A stretch of 64,000 bases of DNA from NCBI GenBank assembly GCA_024642725.1, contig JAHEAO010000003.1, positions 1 through 64,000 of the forward strand. The letters are read 5' to 3'. The position numbers and the translations under genes are program-made. The stretch is from Paracoccaceae bacterium (GTDB taxonomy: Bacteria > Pseudomonadota > Alphaproteobacteria > Rhodobacterales > Rhodobacteraceae). Shown here in pieces: positions 26,505 through 36,073 of the stretch. The stretch's first letter is position 1. Each line of letters begins with the position of its first letter. The notes under the pieces were generated by a model. It saw nothing but the letters and a program-made list of their open reading frames with translations, did not search any database and was not told where the DNA came from.

Positions 26505-27473
26505 ATGAAAGCACGCTTCTTGAAGGCGCTGGCGACCAGCGCCGTCTTAGGTCTCGGTGCAACGACTGCAGCGACGTCGGCCGAATGCATCGCGCCTGCC
26601 AACCCCGGCGGCGGCTGGGATTTCACCTGCCGTCAGATCGGCAAAATCCTCTTTGATATCGGCCAGGTAGACGCACCTGTTCAAGTGACAAACATGGCGG
26701 GTGCCGGCGGTGGTCTTGCCTTCAGCACTGTCGTGAACGAGCGTAATGACGATGCCGAACTTATCGTTGCCGCATCTTCGGCGACCACCACGCGACTGGC
26801 GCAGAACGCCTACGGTGGTGCCACTGCCGATCAGGTCCGCTTCGTCGGCGCCATCGGTGCCGATCCCGGCGTGATCGTCGTGGCCGCTGACAGCCCACTG
26901 CAGAATCTGGGTGACATGGTCGAGGCGATCAAGGCGGATCCGGGTTCCGTTGCTTTCGCAGGCGGGTCAGCCGTTGGCGGCTTTGACCACATGAAACCGC
27001 TGCAGGTGCTTCTGGCGGCAGGGTTCACCGACATCACCAAGGTAAAATACATTGGTGTCGATGGCGGGGCTGACGCGATCACGCAAACCGTTGGCGGTTT
27101 CACCCAAGCGATGACCGGTGACATGTCGGAGATCGTTGGCTTCCTGAAGTCGGGTGAGGTGCGCGCACTGGCCGTCCTGACCGAAGAGCGTGTACCCGGT
27201 TTTGAAGACATCCCGACTGCCCGCGAACAAGGCTTCGACGTTGTCGCTGTGAACTGGCGCGGCCTTTACGTCCCCGGCGGCATCTCTGACGATGCGTTTA
27301 ACGCCTGGGCTGCGAAATTGCAGGCCGTTGCGGATAGCGACGAGTGGAAGCAGGCGATGGCCGACAACGGTCTGGCCCCGTTCACCAAGGTCGGTGGCGA
27401 TTTCCAAAACTGGATCGACGGCGTTATCGCACAGACTCAGGACTTGTCGCGTCAACTCGGCGTGATCCAGTAA
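26505..27473 (+). CDS. tctC: tripartite tricarboxylate transporter substrate-binding protein
   Basis: This 322-residue periplasmic TctC-family protein has a signal peptide (MKARFLKALATSAVLGLGAT, then TAATSA) and the mature start ECIAPANPGGGWDFTCRQIG. PANPGGGWD is the family hallmark for carboxylate binding. It captures an organic anion for the TctAB membrane complex. ATG 26505 follows AGGGAGAG. The substrate is unknown; the downstream AtuA-like and DUF4387 genes may degrade it. Confidence 0.93.
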   Translation: MKARFLKALATSAVLGLGATTAATSAECIAPANPGGGWDFTCRQIGKILFDIGQVDAPVQVTNMAGAGGGLAFSTVVNERNDDAELIVAASSATTTRLAQNAYGGATADQVRFVGAIGADPGVIVVAADSPLQNLGDMVEAIKADPGSVAFAGGSAVGGFDHMKPLQVLLAAGFTDITKVKYIGVDGGADAITQTVGGFTQAMTGDMSEIVGFLKSGEVRALAVLTEERVPGFEDIPTAREQGFDVVAVNWRGLYVPGGISDDAFNAWAAKLQAVADSDEWKQAMADNGLAPFTKVGGDFQNWIDGVIAQTQDLSRQLGVIQ

Positions 27474-27474
27474 C

Positions 27475-27921
27475 ATGTCTCGCATGTCAGACCGAATCTT
27501 TGGTCTGGTCGTGATCCTTGTGGCGCTCGCGTATATCGCGGGCGCCCTGCAGATTCAGACCAGCTTCCTGTCCGACCCCGTCGGCTCCAAGACGTTTCCG
27601 GTCATCGTTGCCTCGATCGCTGTGCTGTGCGGCGGCATCATGATCTTTCGGCCGGACGCTGAACCCGACTGGCCGGAAATGCGAACGGTGCTGTCGCTGG
27701 CGGTTTCCGTCGTGCTTCTGGTCGCCTATTCCTATGCGCTGAAACCGCTTGGCTTCATCCTGCCCACGGCCATCGCCGCAGGTATCCTGAGCTACCAGAT
27801 ATCGCCGCGCCCGGCCTATGCAGCAATAGCCGGCATTGGCCTTTCCGTTGGGCTCTTCGCACTTTTCAAGATGATACTCGGCCTCGGTCTGGTGGCCTTC
27901 CCGAAAGGACTGCTGGGGTAA
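27475..27921 (+). CDS. tctB: tripartite tricarboxylate transporter small membrane subunit
   Basis: This 148-residue protein has four hydrophobic segments, as expected of TctB, and starts one base after the tctC stop. An alternative ATG lies three codons further in. It supports the large TctA subunit; sequence conservation in this family is low, so the call rests on size, topology and position between tctC and tctA. Confidence 0.9.
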   Translation: MSRMSDRIFGLVVILVALAYIAGALQIQTSFLSDPVGSKTFPVIVASIAVLCGGIMIFRPDAEPDWPEMRTVLSLAVSVVLLVAYSYALKPLGFILPTAIAAGILSYQISPRPAYAAIAGIGLSVGLFALFKMILGLGLVAFPKGLLG

Positions 27922-27924
27922 GCC

Positions 27925-29430
27925 ATGGACATTCTCGCAAACCTTCAACTTGGCTTTTCTATCGCCTTTTCGCCCTGGACCCTGATGCTGGCCGTGGTCG
28001 GCTGTTTTATCGGCACCATCGTGGGTGCGCTGCCTGGCCTCGGCCCGTCGAATGGCGTTGCCATCATGATCCCTCTCACCTTCTCGATGGGGCTTGACGC
28101 CACCGCTTCGCTGGTGCTTCTGACCGCGATCTACTACGGCGCGATGTATGGTGGGCGGATCAGCTCGATCCTTCTTAACATTCCCGGTGACGAACCGGCG
28201 CTGATGACCACGCTTGACGGTTATCCGATGGCCAAGGCCGGGCGGGCAGGGGACGCGCTTGTGATCTCGGGCGTGGCGTCCTTCGTGGGTGCGTTCCTGG
28301 CCACCATCGGCCTGATGCTGCTGGCGCCGCTCCTGAGCCGGATCGCTTATCAGTTCGGCCCGGCCGAGTATTTCGCGCTTTACGTTCTCGCCTTCTCGAC
28401 GCTTGGTGGAATATCCTCGAACAATCAGGCAAAAGCCGCAATAGCCTCTTGTTTCGGGCTGATGATCGCGATGATTGGCCTGGATCCCAATTCCGGTATG
28501 CCGCGACTGACCGGGGGCAACCTGCACCTCATGGACGGTGTCGATTTTCTTGTCGCCATCGTCGGCCTCTTTGCTGTGTCCGAGGTGTTTTTCTTCATCG
28601 AAAGCCACGGCAAATCCGGTGCGCTCGGGATAACACTCGGCAAGGTGACGATTCCCTGGGCGGAAATTTGGACAACACGCTGGACCATGCTGCGGTCTTC
28701 ATTCTTGGGTTTCATTGCCGGTGTTTTGCCTGGTGCCGGTGCGTCGCTCGGAAGCTTCATGACCTACATGATGGAAAAGGGTATCGCCGGCGAGAAAGGC
28801 GGCTTTGGCACGGGTGTGGCAAAAGGCGTCGCGGCGCCCGAAGCAGGCAACAACGCAGCCGCTGGCGGCGCGCTGGTGCCGATGCTGACGCTTGGTGTCC
28901 CGGGATCGGGCACCACGGCCGTGCTGCTGGCGGTGCTGATGACGCTAAACATTACCCCCGGCCCGACGCTGTTCAGCGACCGGCCGGACGTGGTCTGGGG
29001 CCTTATCGCCTCGCTTTTGATCGCGAATTTCGTGCTTCTTGCCATGAACGTGCCGATGGTCAAGGTTTTCGTCCGCATCCTGCAAGTGCCCCCGGCGCTC
29101 CTGATGCCCGCAGTCACGATGATCTCGTTTGTCGGAATCTACTCGCTGACGGGCAGCTATTTCGACCTGATCCTTGTCGTGGCCTTCGGTGTCCTTGGCT
29201 ATGTCCTGCGCAAGATGGACGTCCCGACGGTGCCGGTGATCATGGGCATCCTTCTGGGCAACCAGATGGAAAAACAGTTGCGCGACGCCATGGTTCTGTC
29301 GGAAGGCGACTGGACATATCTTTTTTCGTCCGGCATTTCGGTCGGCCTGATCATCGCGGCGGTCCTGGGGTTCCTCGCACCGATGTTCCTGCGCCGTTAC
29401 ATGACCAAGCCGCAGGCCATTAGTGACTAA
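27925..29430 (+). CDS. tctA: tripartite tricarboxylate transporter large membrane subunit
   Basis: This 501-residue permease of the TctA family has about 12 membrane segments. Hallmarks are FIGTIVGALPGLGPSNGVAI near residue 30 and the second glycine-rich segment FIAGVLPGAGASLGSFMTY near 260, followed by GVAAPEAGNNAAAGGALVP. It uses the ion gradient for uptake. It starts three bases after tctB and overlaps the next gene by eight bases. Confidence 0.95.
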   Translation: MDILANLQLGFSIAFSPWTLMLAVVGCFIGTIVGALPGLGPSNGVAIMIPLTFSMGLDATASLVLLTAIYYGAMYGGRISSILLNIPGDEPALMTTLDGYPMAKAGRAGDALVISGVASFVGAFLATIGLMLLAPLLSRIAYQFGPAEYFALYVLAFSTLGGISSNNQAKAAIASCFGLMIAMIGLDPNSGMPRLTGGNLHLMDGVDFLVAIVGLFAVSEVFFFIESHGKSGALGITLGKVTIPWAEIWTTRWTMLRSSFLGFIAGVLPGAGASLGSFMTYMMEKGIAGEKGGFGTGVAKGVAAPEAGNNAAAGGALVPMLTLGVPGSGTTAVLLAVLMTLNITPGPTLFSDRPDVVWGLIASLLIANFVLLAMNVPMVKVFVRILQVPPALLMPAVTMISFVGIYSLTGSYFDLILVVAFGVLGYVLRKMDVPTVPVIMGILLGNQMEKQLRDAMVLSEGDWTYLFSSGISVGLIIAAVLGFLAPMFLRRYMTKPQAISD

Positions 29431-30781
29431 GGTCCTGATACCCTCCGGCGCGCTCGGCCTTGGCTATGACAAGGCCGCGCTTGAAAGGGGGATCGCCGCC
29501 GGGCCCGATATCATCGCCATCGACGGGGGCTCAACCGACAGTGGCCCCAGCTATCTCGGGCGTGGCGTGTCCAAATATTCCCGCGCCTCGACCCGCGTCG
29601 AGTGGCAAGGTCTGATCGAGGCGCGGGCGCGCGCCGGAGTGCCATTGGTCCTAGGCACCGCCGGCACCTGCGGGGCGGATTCCGCTGTAGACTGGCTGGT
29701 CGGCATTACCCGCGAAATCGCCGAAGCGACGGGCCAGCGCCTGAAAATCGCAGTGCTCAAAAGCGGGCAGTCGGCAGAGACCGTTGTGCAAGCCCTGCGC
29801 GATGGTCGGATTATGCCGCTGACCCCCGCGCCTGATATTGACGAGGCGCTGATCGAAAGCTGTACCAACATCGTCGCCCTTGCTGGCGCGGAACAGATTG
29901 CGGCCGCCCTAGCCACCGGCGCCGACATCGTCATCGCGGGCCGCACGACCGATACCGCGATCATCGCTGCAAGACCCCTTAGCGACGGCTGTAGTCCGGG
30001 CGGTGCGTGGCATGGCGCGAAGATCGGTGAATGCGGTGCGCTCTGCACCACGAACCCCGCGTCGGGCGTAATCATGGTCGATTTCGATGCCGACGGTTTC
30101 ACCGTTCAGCCTCTGTCGGAAACAGCGCGCGCCACACCGCACACCGTTTCCGCGCACATGCTCTATGAAAACAGCGACCCGTTCATACTTTATGAACCGG
30201 GTGGGCATCTGGATGTGACCGGCGCCACCTACACCGCGCCTGACAAGCGCAGCGTTCGCGTTACAGGGTCGAAATGGGTGCCATCTGACAGTTACACGGT
30301 CAAACTGGAAGGCGCGCGCATGGCCGGGTATCAGACGATCTCTCTCGCGCTGATCCGCGATGCCCATTATGTCGCTCATGCACAGGACTGGTGCGACGAT
30401 ATCCACCGTCGCACGACGGAAAAGGTGCTCGACCGGCTCTCGGTCACCCGTGGTGATTTCAACATCGAATTGCGCCTGATCGGGCAGAATGCCACCCTTG
30501 GTGAACTGGAAGCGAACCTGGTGACACCTGCGGAAATCGGCGTTCTCGGGATCGTCACCGCCCGGACCGAGGCTCTGGCCGAAGAGATTGGCAAGATGCT
30601 GAACCCCTACCTGCTGCACCATTCCCTGACCGAGGAAGAGGAAATGCCGACATTCGCCTTTCCCTTCTCACCTGCAGAGGTGCAACGCGGCGCCATATAC
30701 GAATTCTGTCTGAACCACGTGATGCGAATTGCCAACCCGATGGATGCCTTCCGCCTTGACGTGATCGAGGTCGGCGGATGA
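29423..30781 (+). CDS. AtuA-like protein (DUF1446 family)
   Basis: This 452-residue cytoplasmic protein is of the acyclic terpene utilisation AtuA/DUF1446 family. Family-like segments are IAIDGGSTDSGPSYLGRG, GTAGTCGADSAVDW and the C-terminal stretch ending in MRIANPMDAFRLDVIEVGG. It starts with GTG at 29423, inside the tctA end, so translation is coupled. The biochemical reaction of these proteins is not well established; a role in metabolism of branched or short organic acids is often assumed. It very often precedes a DUF4387 gene, as here. Confidence 0.8.
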   Translation: MTKVLIPSGALGLGYDKAALERGIAAGPDIIAIDGGSTDSGPSYLGRGVSKYSRASTRVEWQGLIEARARAGVPLVLGTAGTCGADSAVDWLVGITREIAEATGQRLKIAVLKSGQSAETVVQALRDGRIMPLTPAPDIDEALIESCTNIVALAGAEQIAAALATGADIVIAGRTTDTAIIAARPLSDGCSPGGAWHGAKIGECGALCTTNPASGVIMVDFDADGFTVQPLSETARATPHTVSAHMLYENSDPFILYEPGGHLDVTGATYTAPDKRSVRVTGSKWVPSDSYTVKLEGARMAGYQTISLALIRDAHYVAHAQDWCDDIHRRTTEKVLDRLSVTRGDFNIELRLIGQNATLGELEANLVTPAEIGVLGIVTARTEALAEEIGKMLNPYLLHHSLTEEEEMPTFAFPFSPAEVQRGAIYEFCLNHVMRIANPMDAFRLDVIEVGG

Positions 30782-31080
30782 CCAGACTGGGCGATATCGT
30801 TGAAAAGGTCCGCTCCAAGAACGCCGGACCGTTCTGGATGACAGTCGACATATTCTGCGGCTCTCCAGAGGCTTACGCGCGTGTCGTTGCCCTTCCGACT
30901 GCGCATATCGCCAGCCTCTTCCAGACCGACCAGCAATTGATCCGGCGCTTCGACATCCCAAATCTTAACGTTGTAAAATTCAGCTTTCCCCGCCCGCAGG
31001 TACAGGGATCGATTCATGATCGCGACATGCACGGTGCGTCGTTCGGCGCACTCTTGGCAGAAATGGACGTACCGGGTTGA
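30778..31080 (+). CDS. DUF4387 family protein
   Basis: This 100-residue protein without membrane segments contains the typical VRSKNAGPFWMTVDIFC near the N-terminus and a segment RRFDIPNLNVVKFSFPRP. It overlaps the AtuA-like gene by four bases and probably forms a complex with it; in some genomes the two are fused. No reaction can be assigned from sequence. Last gene of the TctCBA-AtuA transcript. Confidence 0.82.
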   Translation: MTRLGDIVEKVRSKNAGPFWMTVDIFCGSPEAYARVVALPTAHIASLFQTDQQLIRRFDIPNLNVVKFSFPRPQVQGSIHDRDMHGASFGALLAEMDVPG

Positions 31081-31087
31081 AAAGAAC

Positions 31088-31115
31088 GGCGTCGGACCCC
31101 GAAGAGTCCGACGCC
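31088..31115 (+). terminator. hairpin after the tct-atuA operon
   Basis: A perfect 10-base stem (GGCGTCGGAC / GTCCGACGCC) with an eight-base loop starts eight bases after the DUF4387 stop. There is no clear T run after it, so it may be a weak terminator or a protective 3' end structure. Confidence 0.6.
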
Positions 31116-31353
31116 GCCGATCGGTCTGGCTTCAAACCAACAGACGGACCCGAAGGCCCGCCTGCTTCCCGTGAGCGGAGATGGCTTTTCCCAAACCGAC
31201 CTGACCCGTTGCCCCATCAACGCGCCTCGCCCCGCCGGATGGATATAGGGCCGTTGTCTGTCGGTGTTTTACGCGGTCACGACAAATCCTTTGGATTTTG
31301 AGACAATCACACGGTATTTCGGTTCCGGACCGGAAAAATCTGTGAGCTGGATC

Positions 31354-32370
31354 ATGAAAGAGAGAAGGACCAGCCAGGTTTCCAGCCATAGGCTGACACA
31401 TCTCGCTGCCGAACTCGAAAAGCGGGTACCGGGTGCTGTTGGCGAGGCACTTCGGCGGTCAGGTCTTTCGCGGGGCGACATTGGCCGTGAGTCCCACAAG
31501 ATTGACGGCCACAAAGAGGCAGGATTTCTGGATGCCGCGGTCAGCATTCTCGAAGACACCACTTTTCCAACGGCAGCAGGGCTAGGCTTTGTCAAGAACA
31601 GCTCGATCCTTGTCTATATCGGGAAATACTCTGCGGATCTACGCAGCGGCATCCGCAACGGTGAGAGATACTCAGCCCTAGTTGATGGCGCGATGAGCTA
31701 TGCTTTGGTGACGTCCGGCGACAAGGCGTCGCTTGTGTACGATTGCTCGGACCCACAGCTTGCAAGGCAGAATTTCTTGCGGGAATTCCTTCTGTTCGCC
31801 GGTCTCGCGGCCCTCCGGAACGTAACCCGCTATCAACTCCGCCCGCTAGAGGTCCTTTTCGAACACGGCCCGCCTCGCGGCGCGGCCCAAATGGAACTTA
31901 TGGCGGGCTGCAAGATCCGATTCAACGCTGGCGCGACTGCAATTGTGATGACGCCCGCCACGCTTGATCTACCTGTCCCAACCTACGATCCAAGCCTGCT
32001 GCGCTATCTAAGGGGTTACGCCGATGCCGCATTGAAAGAGATCGCTGAGCACCCTGATAGCCTTCGCGCCCGAGTCGAACGGCTTGTGGCGGAAAGCCTG
32101 CCGGGGCGCTTGCTGCAGGCTTCCGAAGTTGCAGTTGAACTTGGTCTGGGCACCAGGACGCTGACACGGCGGTTGGCCGCCGAGGGCGTATCCTATTCCG
32201 AAATCGTAGACGGCCTGCGCAAGGCGTTGGCGACGACCTATCTGGCACGCTCCGAAGCGCCCATCTCCGAGATAGCGTTTCTTCTGGATTATGCGGATCA
32301 GGCGACATTTACGACCGCGTTCAAGCGCTGGACCGGAACGACGCCTAGGGCCTTCCGGAACGCGGCCTAG
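31354..32370 (+). CDS. AraC family transcriptional regulator
   Basis: This 338-residue regulator has an N-terminal ligand domain of the arabinose-binding type ([20 protein letters not shown] onward) and a C-terminal AraC/XylS double helix-turn-helix at about residues 235-335. That region includes [20 protein letters not shown] and [32 protein letters not shown]. The ATG at 31354 is preferred because the family usually begins here; the frame is open from 31264. It may control the tct-atuA operon upstream, but the 270-base gap holds no visible repeat. It converges on dtd and their stops share CTAG. Confidence 0.82.
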   Translation: MKERRTSQVSSHRLTHLAAELEKRVPGAVGEALRRSGLSRGDIGRESHKIDGHKEAGFLDAAVSILEDTTFPTAAGLGFVKNSSILVYIGKYSADLRSGIRNGERYSALVDGAMSYALVTSGDKASLVYDCSDPQLARQNFLREFLLFAGLAALRNVTRYQLRPLEVLFEHGPPRGAAQMELMAGCKIRFNAGATAIVMTPATLDLPVPTYDPSLLRYLRGYADAALKEIAEHPDSLRARVERLVAESLPGRLLQASEVAVELGLGTRTLTRRLAAEGVSYSEIVDGLRKALATTYLARSEAPISEIAFLLDYADQATFTTAFKRWTGTTPRAFRNAA

Positions 32371-32810
32371 ACTCCGGTGTCGAGCCAGATCGTCACTGGC
32401 CCATCATTGACGAGGGCGACCGACATATCGGCCCCAAATTTCCCGGTTTCGACTGTAAGGCCAAGCGCCGCCAACTCACGGTTGAAGTCTTCATACAGGG
32501 CGCGTCCGTCCTCGGGAGATGCTGCCGAGGAAAAGCCGGGTCGGTTGCCGCGGGAAGTATCCGCGGCAAGCGTGAATTGGCTGACCACCAGAACCGCGCC
32601 GCCGGTGTCCAGAACCGAACGGTTCATCCGGTCCTGATCATCGCGAAAAAGGCGCAGCTTGGAAATCTTGGCCGCCAGCGTGGCGCTTTCCGCGGCGCTA
32701 TCGCCCCGCATCGCGCAAACCAGCACCAAGAGCCCCGGGCCAATCTGCCCGATCGTCTGGTCACCGACGGTGACGGAAGCCGCGCTCACCCGCTGCACCA
32801 GCGCCCGCAT
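32367..32810 (-). CDS. dtd: D-aminoacyl-tRNA deacylase
   Basis: This 147-residue enzyme hydrolyses D-aminoacyl-tRNAs to keep D-amino acids out of protein. It has [20 protein letters not shown] at the N-terminus, the catalytic-loop motif [17 protein letters not shown] near residue 78 and the C-terminal [12 protein letters not shown] (Gly-cisPro type motif). Start at 32810 gives the family length; the frame extends upstream to 32834, overlapping the kinase gene. It lies five bases after the PfkB gene. Confidence 0.93.
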   Translation of the reverse strand: MRALVQRVSAASVTVGDQTIGQIGPGLLVLVCAMRGDSAAESATLAAKISKLRLFRDDQDRMNRSVLDTGGAVLVVSQFTLAADTSRGNRPGFSSAASPEDGRALYEDFNRELAALGLTVETGKFGADMSVALVNDGPVTIWLDTGV

Positions 32811-32815
32811 CGGGC

Positions 32816-33736
32816 CTAGACCTCGTCTGCCCAAGGCGGGTTCGCCCCGGCCCGTGACACGGTGATCGCCGCTGTCCGGACCCCCAGGTCCAACGCCGCT
32901 TGAAGCACTTCGGCATCCAGCTTCGCAGCATCGGATTTATTGAGAGCCCCGGCGCGGTGAAGGGCCGCCAGCACGCCCGCATTGAACGTATCGCCGGCGC
33001 CGACCGTATCGACGACTTCGACAGGCGTGGCCGCGGCCCTGACCTTGTGGTCGGAGGAAAACGCCGACGCACCTTTCGACCCCTCCGTCACGAAGACCGC
33101 CGAGGGTCCGCGCGCCAGAACACGCGCTGCCAGATCGTCCATCGAACCCGGCCCGTAGAGCCAGTGCAGATCTTCATCCGACAGTTTCACCAGATCGGCA
33201 CGTCCGATCATTCGGTCGATCCGCGCGCGATAGGCAGCTTCGTCCGTGATAAAGCTTGGCCTCACATTCGGGTCGATCATGATTACCCGTGACGCTGCCT
33301 CGCGCTCTTGCAGAGCCTCGTAAGTCGCGCCGCAAGGCTCGACAACAAGGCTGATCCCGCCAAAGAACATCGCCTCTATTCCGTCCGGCAGGTCTGGCAG
33401 GTCACTGGTGGACAGCATCCGCCCGGCGGTATTCTCGTCGTAAAACGCATAGCTGGCCTGCCCGCCGACCAAGCGTACGAATGCCAGCGTTGTCGGGCGC
33501 TCATAGCTGACGGACAGATTGCTATCGACGCTGCTTTCGGTGAGCGACTTACGAAGCATCTCGCCGAAAAGGTCGGTCGAAAGGCCCGACAGAAATCCCG
33601 AAGGCGCGCCAAGCCGCCCCAGAGCGATCGCCGTATTGAAAACCGCGCCGCCAGGGTAAGGGGCAAAGGCGTCTTCATCCGCCGTGGTCTTTCGCGGAAG
33701 CATGTCGATCAGCGCTTCGCCACAACTCAGGATCAT
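32816..33736 (-). CDS. PfkB-family sugar kinase (probable fructokinase)
   Basis: This 306-residue ribokinase-fold kinase has an N-terminal substrate signature [12 protein letters not shown] and [18 protein letters not shown]. The C-terminal ATP/catalytic signature is [16 protein letters not shown], with the catalytic Asp. Sequence type and length fit bacterial fructokinases. Fructose made by the mannitol dehydrogenase at 18949-20415 would be a logical substrate, though the two operons are about 12 kb apart. ATG 33736 follows an AGAGG site. Confidence 0.85.
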   Translation of the reverse strand: MILSCGEALIDMLPRKTTADEDAFAPYPGGAVFNTAIALGRLGAPSGFLSGLSTDLFGEMLRKSLTESSVDSNLSVSYERPTTLAFVRLVGGQASYAFYDENTAGRMLSTSDLPDLPDGIEAMFFGGISLVVEPCGATYEALQEREAASRVIMIDPNVRPSFITDEAAYRARIDRMIGRADLVKLSDEDLHWLYGPGSMDDLAARVLARGPSAVFVTEGSKGASAFSSDHKVRAAATPVEVVDTVGAGDTFNAGVLAALHRAGALNKSDAAKLDAEVLQAALDLGVRTAAITVSRAGANPPWADEV

Positions 33737-33831
33737 TGCAAACCTCTCATGAATGCGTCGTCATACCCCATAGCTGGCGTCGTCGGGGCGGGCAAGGATT
33801 GAGCCAATTGATCTTCGTCAGGATCGCTCAG

Positions 33832-34929
33832 CTAGTAGCCCTGTTCCTGCATTGCGATCAAATAGCCGACTGCCGCGGCGGCGATGGCGCCTATTACAAC
33901 TGCAAAGGCGATCTTCCATGCCGACCATGGCCGTTCGCCCTGGACGCGGCCGGTTCGCCCGTTGACCACGAACCGGTAAGTCTGACCGCGGTACTTGTAG
34001 GCCGCCATCCAGACCGGCAACAGCACGTGCTTGAATGTCACGTCGGAAATCGCCGTCTGAATCTGATGGATGCGCTGCCGGTCGCCGCCGATGTCGAACT
34101 TGACGTCGCGTTCGATTACCCGGTCTATCTGCGCGCGCGCATCGACCCAGCCTTCATCCAGCTTGATCGTGTAGCCTTCGGCACGGAACCCGGCGAGGTA
34201 TTCGGGGCGGTAGGGTTCGAGTGCGGCCAGATCCCACGGCTGCAGGGCGTCCGTGAAGTGCTTTGGCAGGCTCTTTGACGCCAGCACCAGCACATCGTCG
34301 AACCAGCGCGCGACCCGACCGGATGCCGGCGACCAACGCACCTTTTGCACTCTGATGGTTTCGGTCTTGCCATTGCGCCTGACCGTCCGAGATTCATAGT
34401 AGACCGTGCCGCGTTCGCCTCTGTAGGCGCTTTTCGTGTCGGCATCATAAGTCCAGTAGGGCACATAGATACCGTCCATCTTGCGTCCCTTGCGGGCGTA
34501 GTCCCGCAATCCGTTCGGGGCGAACCAAAGCGCTCCGAGCCAGCGCGTCATCGCATTGCGCGCCTCGGCTTCGGTCAATCCAAACGGCAAGAGTCCGCGT
34601 GGCTTGATATAGCGCTGGGTCCCGGTATCAAGCACCACCGGAGTGGCGCAGAAGGGGCAAGACTTGGCATGAATCTGCGGATCGAATTCGATCTCGGCAC
34701 CGCAGTTCGGGCAGGAGGAAACCCGCTTTTCCTCGATCTCCTGCTCCGGCAGGGCAGAGGCCAGAGCCGCCTTGAAATCAAGTTCCCGGATCACGCTCTG
34801 CGAATAACCGCTGGCCTCGATGGGTTCTACATTGCCGCAATGGTCACAAACCAACTGGCCTTCGCCGGGGGCAAAGCGCATATCTGCGCCGCAAGTATCG
34901 CAGGGAAACCGGTGTTCCTCGGTGCTCAT
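33832..34929 (-). CDS. double zinc-ribbon protein with C-terminal membrane anchor (YdjG-like)
   Basis: This 365-residue protein starts with two treble zinc ribbons: C10-x2-C13...C28-x2-C31 (FPCDTCGADM...VCDHCG) and a second set in SCPNCGAEIEF...CPFCATP near residue 78. The middle is rich in aromatic residues (DGIYVPYWTYDADTKSAYRG), and a single membrane helix near the end (IAFAVVIGAIAAAAVGYLIAM) leaves a very short tail. Annotated relatives are called TFIIB-type zinc finger or, wrongly, helicase-like. Domain order resembles Bacillus YdjG. It starts 16 bases after the SPFH-GYF gene. Start at 34929 avoids an implausible upstream extension. Function unknown; membrane stress or membrane organisation is inferred from neighbours. 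Confidence 0.75.
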   Translation of the reverse strand: MSTEEHRFPCDTCGADMRFAPGEGQLVCDHCGNVEPIEASGYSQSVIRELDFKAALASALPEQEIEEKRVSSCPNCGAEIEFDPQIHAKSCPFCATPVVLDTGTQRYIKPRGLLPFGLTEAEARNAMTRWLGALWFAPNGLRDYARKGRKMDGIYVPYWTYDADTKSAYRGERGTVYYESRTVRRNGKTETIRVQKVRWSPASGRVARWFDDVLVLASKSLPKHFTDALQPWDLAALEPYRPEYLAGFRAEGYTIKLDEGWVDARAQIDRVIERDVKFDIGGDRQRIHQIQTAISDVTFKHVLLPVWMAAYKYRGQTYRFVVNGRTGRVQGERPWSAWKIAFAVVIGAIAAAAVGYLIAMQEQGY

Positions 34930-34945
34930 GCAGTGCGTCCCGAAT

Positions 34946-36049
34946 TTACGCCCCCGGCGGAGGTGGCGGCATAACGGTGAAAAGCTGGGCCAGCTCGGCC
35001 ACATCCTCTGCCCGCTTCCAGCCATCCTGACCCTGCGTCCAGACCAGCGTGTCGCGCGCCAGCCCGCCGTCAGTCGTCATCCGACCCAGCGTTGCCCGCG
35101 AGTAGGGGCCTGAGGTCTTGCCGTCCTTCGCAACATGCCAGACATGTTCCACCGGCAAGGGCGGCGGTGTCACTTGTGTCGGAGCCGCACCCCAAGGGCC
35201 TTGACGCGCCATCTGCGCGCCGATGGCCATGCCAAGTCCCGCACCCAAGCCGGCGCCCATCTCGCCGCCCGCCGGGTTGCGCGCGGCAGCGGTCATTGCT
35301 TCGGCCGCCGAATATTCTGTGAACCGTCCCAGATCGCCGGCCATTCCCATGCTCGTGCGCTTGTCCAGGGCCTCCTCGACGGCTGGCGGCAAGCTGATGT
35401 TCTCAATGTAGAGTTCCGGTAATTCCAACCCGTATTGCGCGATCGTGCTGCTGATCGCTTTGGCGACCAGTTTGCCCAGATCGCCAGTATTGGCGGCCAT
35501 ATCGAGCACCGGGATGTTCGATGACGCGATGACGCGGCTGAATTCCTGCACGATGATATTTCGGATCTGGTACGAAATTTCGTCCATGGTGAATTCGCCA
35601 TCGGTGCCAACGATTTCGGTCATGAACTTCGCCGGATCGATCACACGCACCGAATAAGTGCCAAAGGCACGCAGGCGGATCGGACCAAATTCCGGATCGC
35701 GGCAGATGATCGGGTTCTTCGTGCCCCATTTCAGGTCGTTGAACCGTGTCGTATTGACGAAATAGATCTCTGACTTGAAGGGCGACCGGAATCCGTGGTC
35801 CCAGTGCTGCAACGTGGTCAGGATCGGCATGTTGTTGGTTTCGAGCATGTACAGTCCGGGCGTGAATACATCCGCCAACTGGCCCTCATGAACAAACACA
35901 GCCGCTTGGCCTTCGCGCACTGTCAGCTTGGCGCCATACTTGATCTCGTGGCCCTCGCGCTCGAACCTCCAGACCATCGTATCGCGAGTGTCATCCGTCC
36001 AGTGAATGACATCGATGAATTCGCCCATCAGGAAATCAAGAATACCCAT
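34946..36049 (-). CDS. SPFH-domain protein with C-terminal GYF_2 domain (YdjI-like)
   Basis: This 367-residue protein has an SPFH/band-7 domain of the virion-core/YdjI type at about residues 30-240 (YGAKLTVREGQAAVFVHEG, YFVNTTRFNDLKWGTKNPI, FGTYSVRVIDPAKFM). A glycine-rich linker follows (GAGLGAGLGMAIGAQMA), then a GYF_2 domain at about 300-350 (VWHVAKDGKTSGPYSRATLG). In Bacillus YdjI the C-terminus is a zinc ribbon that binds membrane partners; here a peptide-binding GYF module takes that place. SPFH proteins build membrane-attached scaffolds. It lies between the DUF2927 lipoprotein and the zinc-ribbon protein in a tight gene group. Confidence 0.83.
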   Translation of the reverse strand: MGILDFLMGEFIDVIHWTDDTRDTMVWRFEREGHEIKYGAKLTVREGQAAVFVHEGQLADVFTPGLYMLETNNMPILTTLQHWDHGFRSPFKSEIYFVNTTRFNDLKWGTKNPIICRDPEFGPIRLRAFGTYSVRVIDPAKFMTEIVGTDGEFTMDEISYQIRNIIVQEFSRVIASSNIPVLDMAANTGDLGKLVAKAISSTIAQYGLELPELYIENISLPPAVEEALDKRTSMGMAGDLGRFTEYSAAEAMTAAARNPAGGEMGAGLGAGLGMAIGAQMARQGPWGAAPTQVTPPPLPVEHVWHVAKDGKTSGPYSRATLGRMTTDGGLARDTLVWTQGQDGWKRAEDVAELAQLFTVMPPPPPGA

Positions 36050-36073
36050 AACTCACTCCTATCAGTTCAAAAC

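Noticed and set aside
27487..28608. 373-codon minus-strand frame opposite tctB and tctA
   Set aside because: Composition is His/Arg/Gly-rich without motifs, typical of antisense frames in high-GC DNA; tctB and tctA are convincing on the plus strand.
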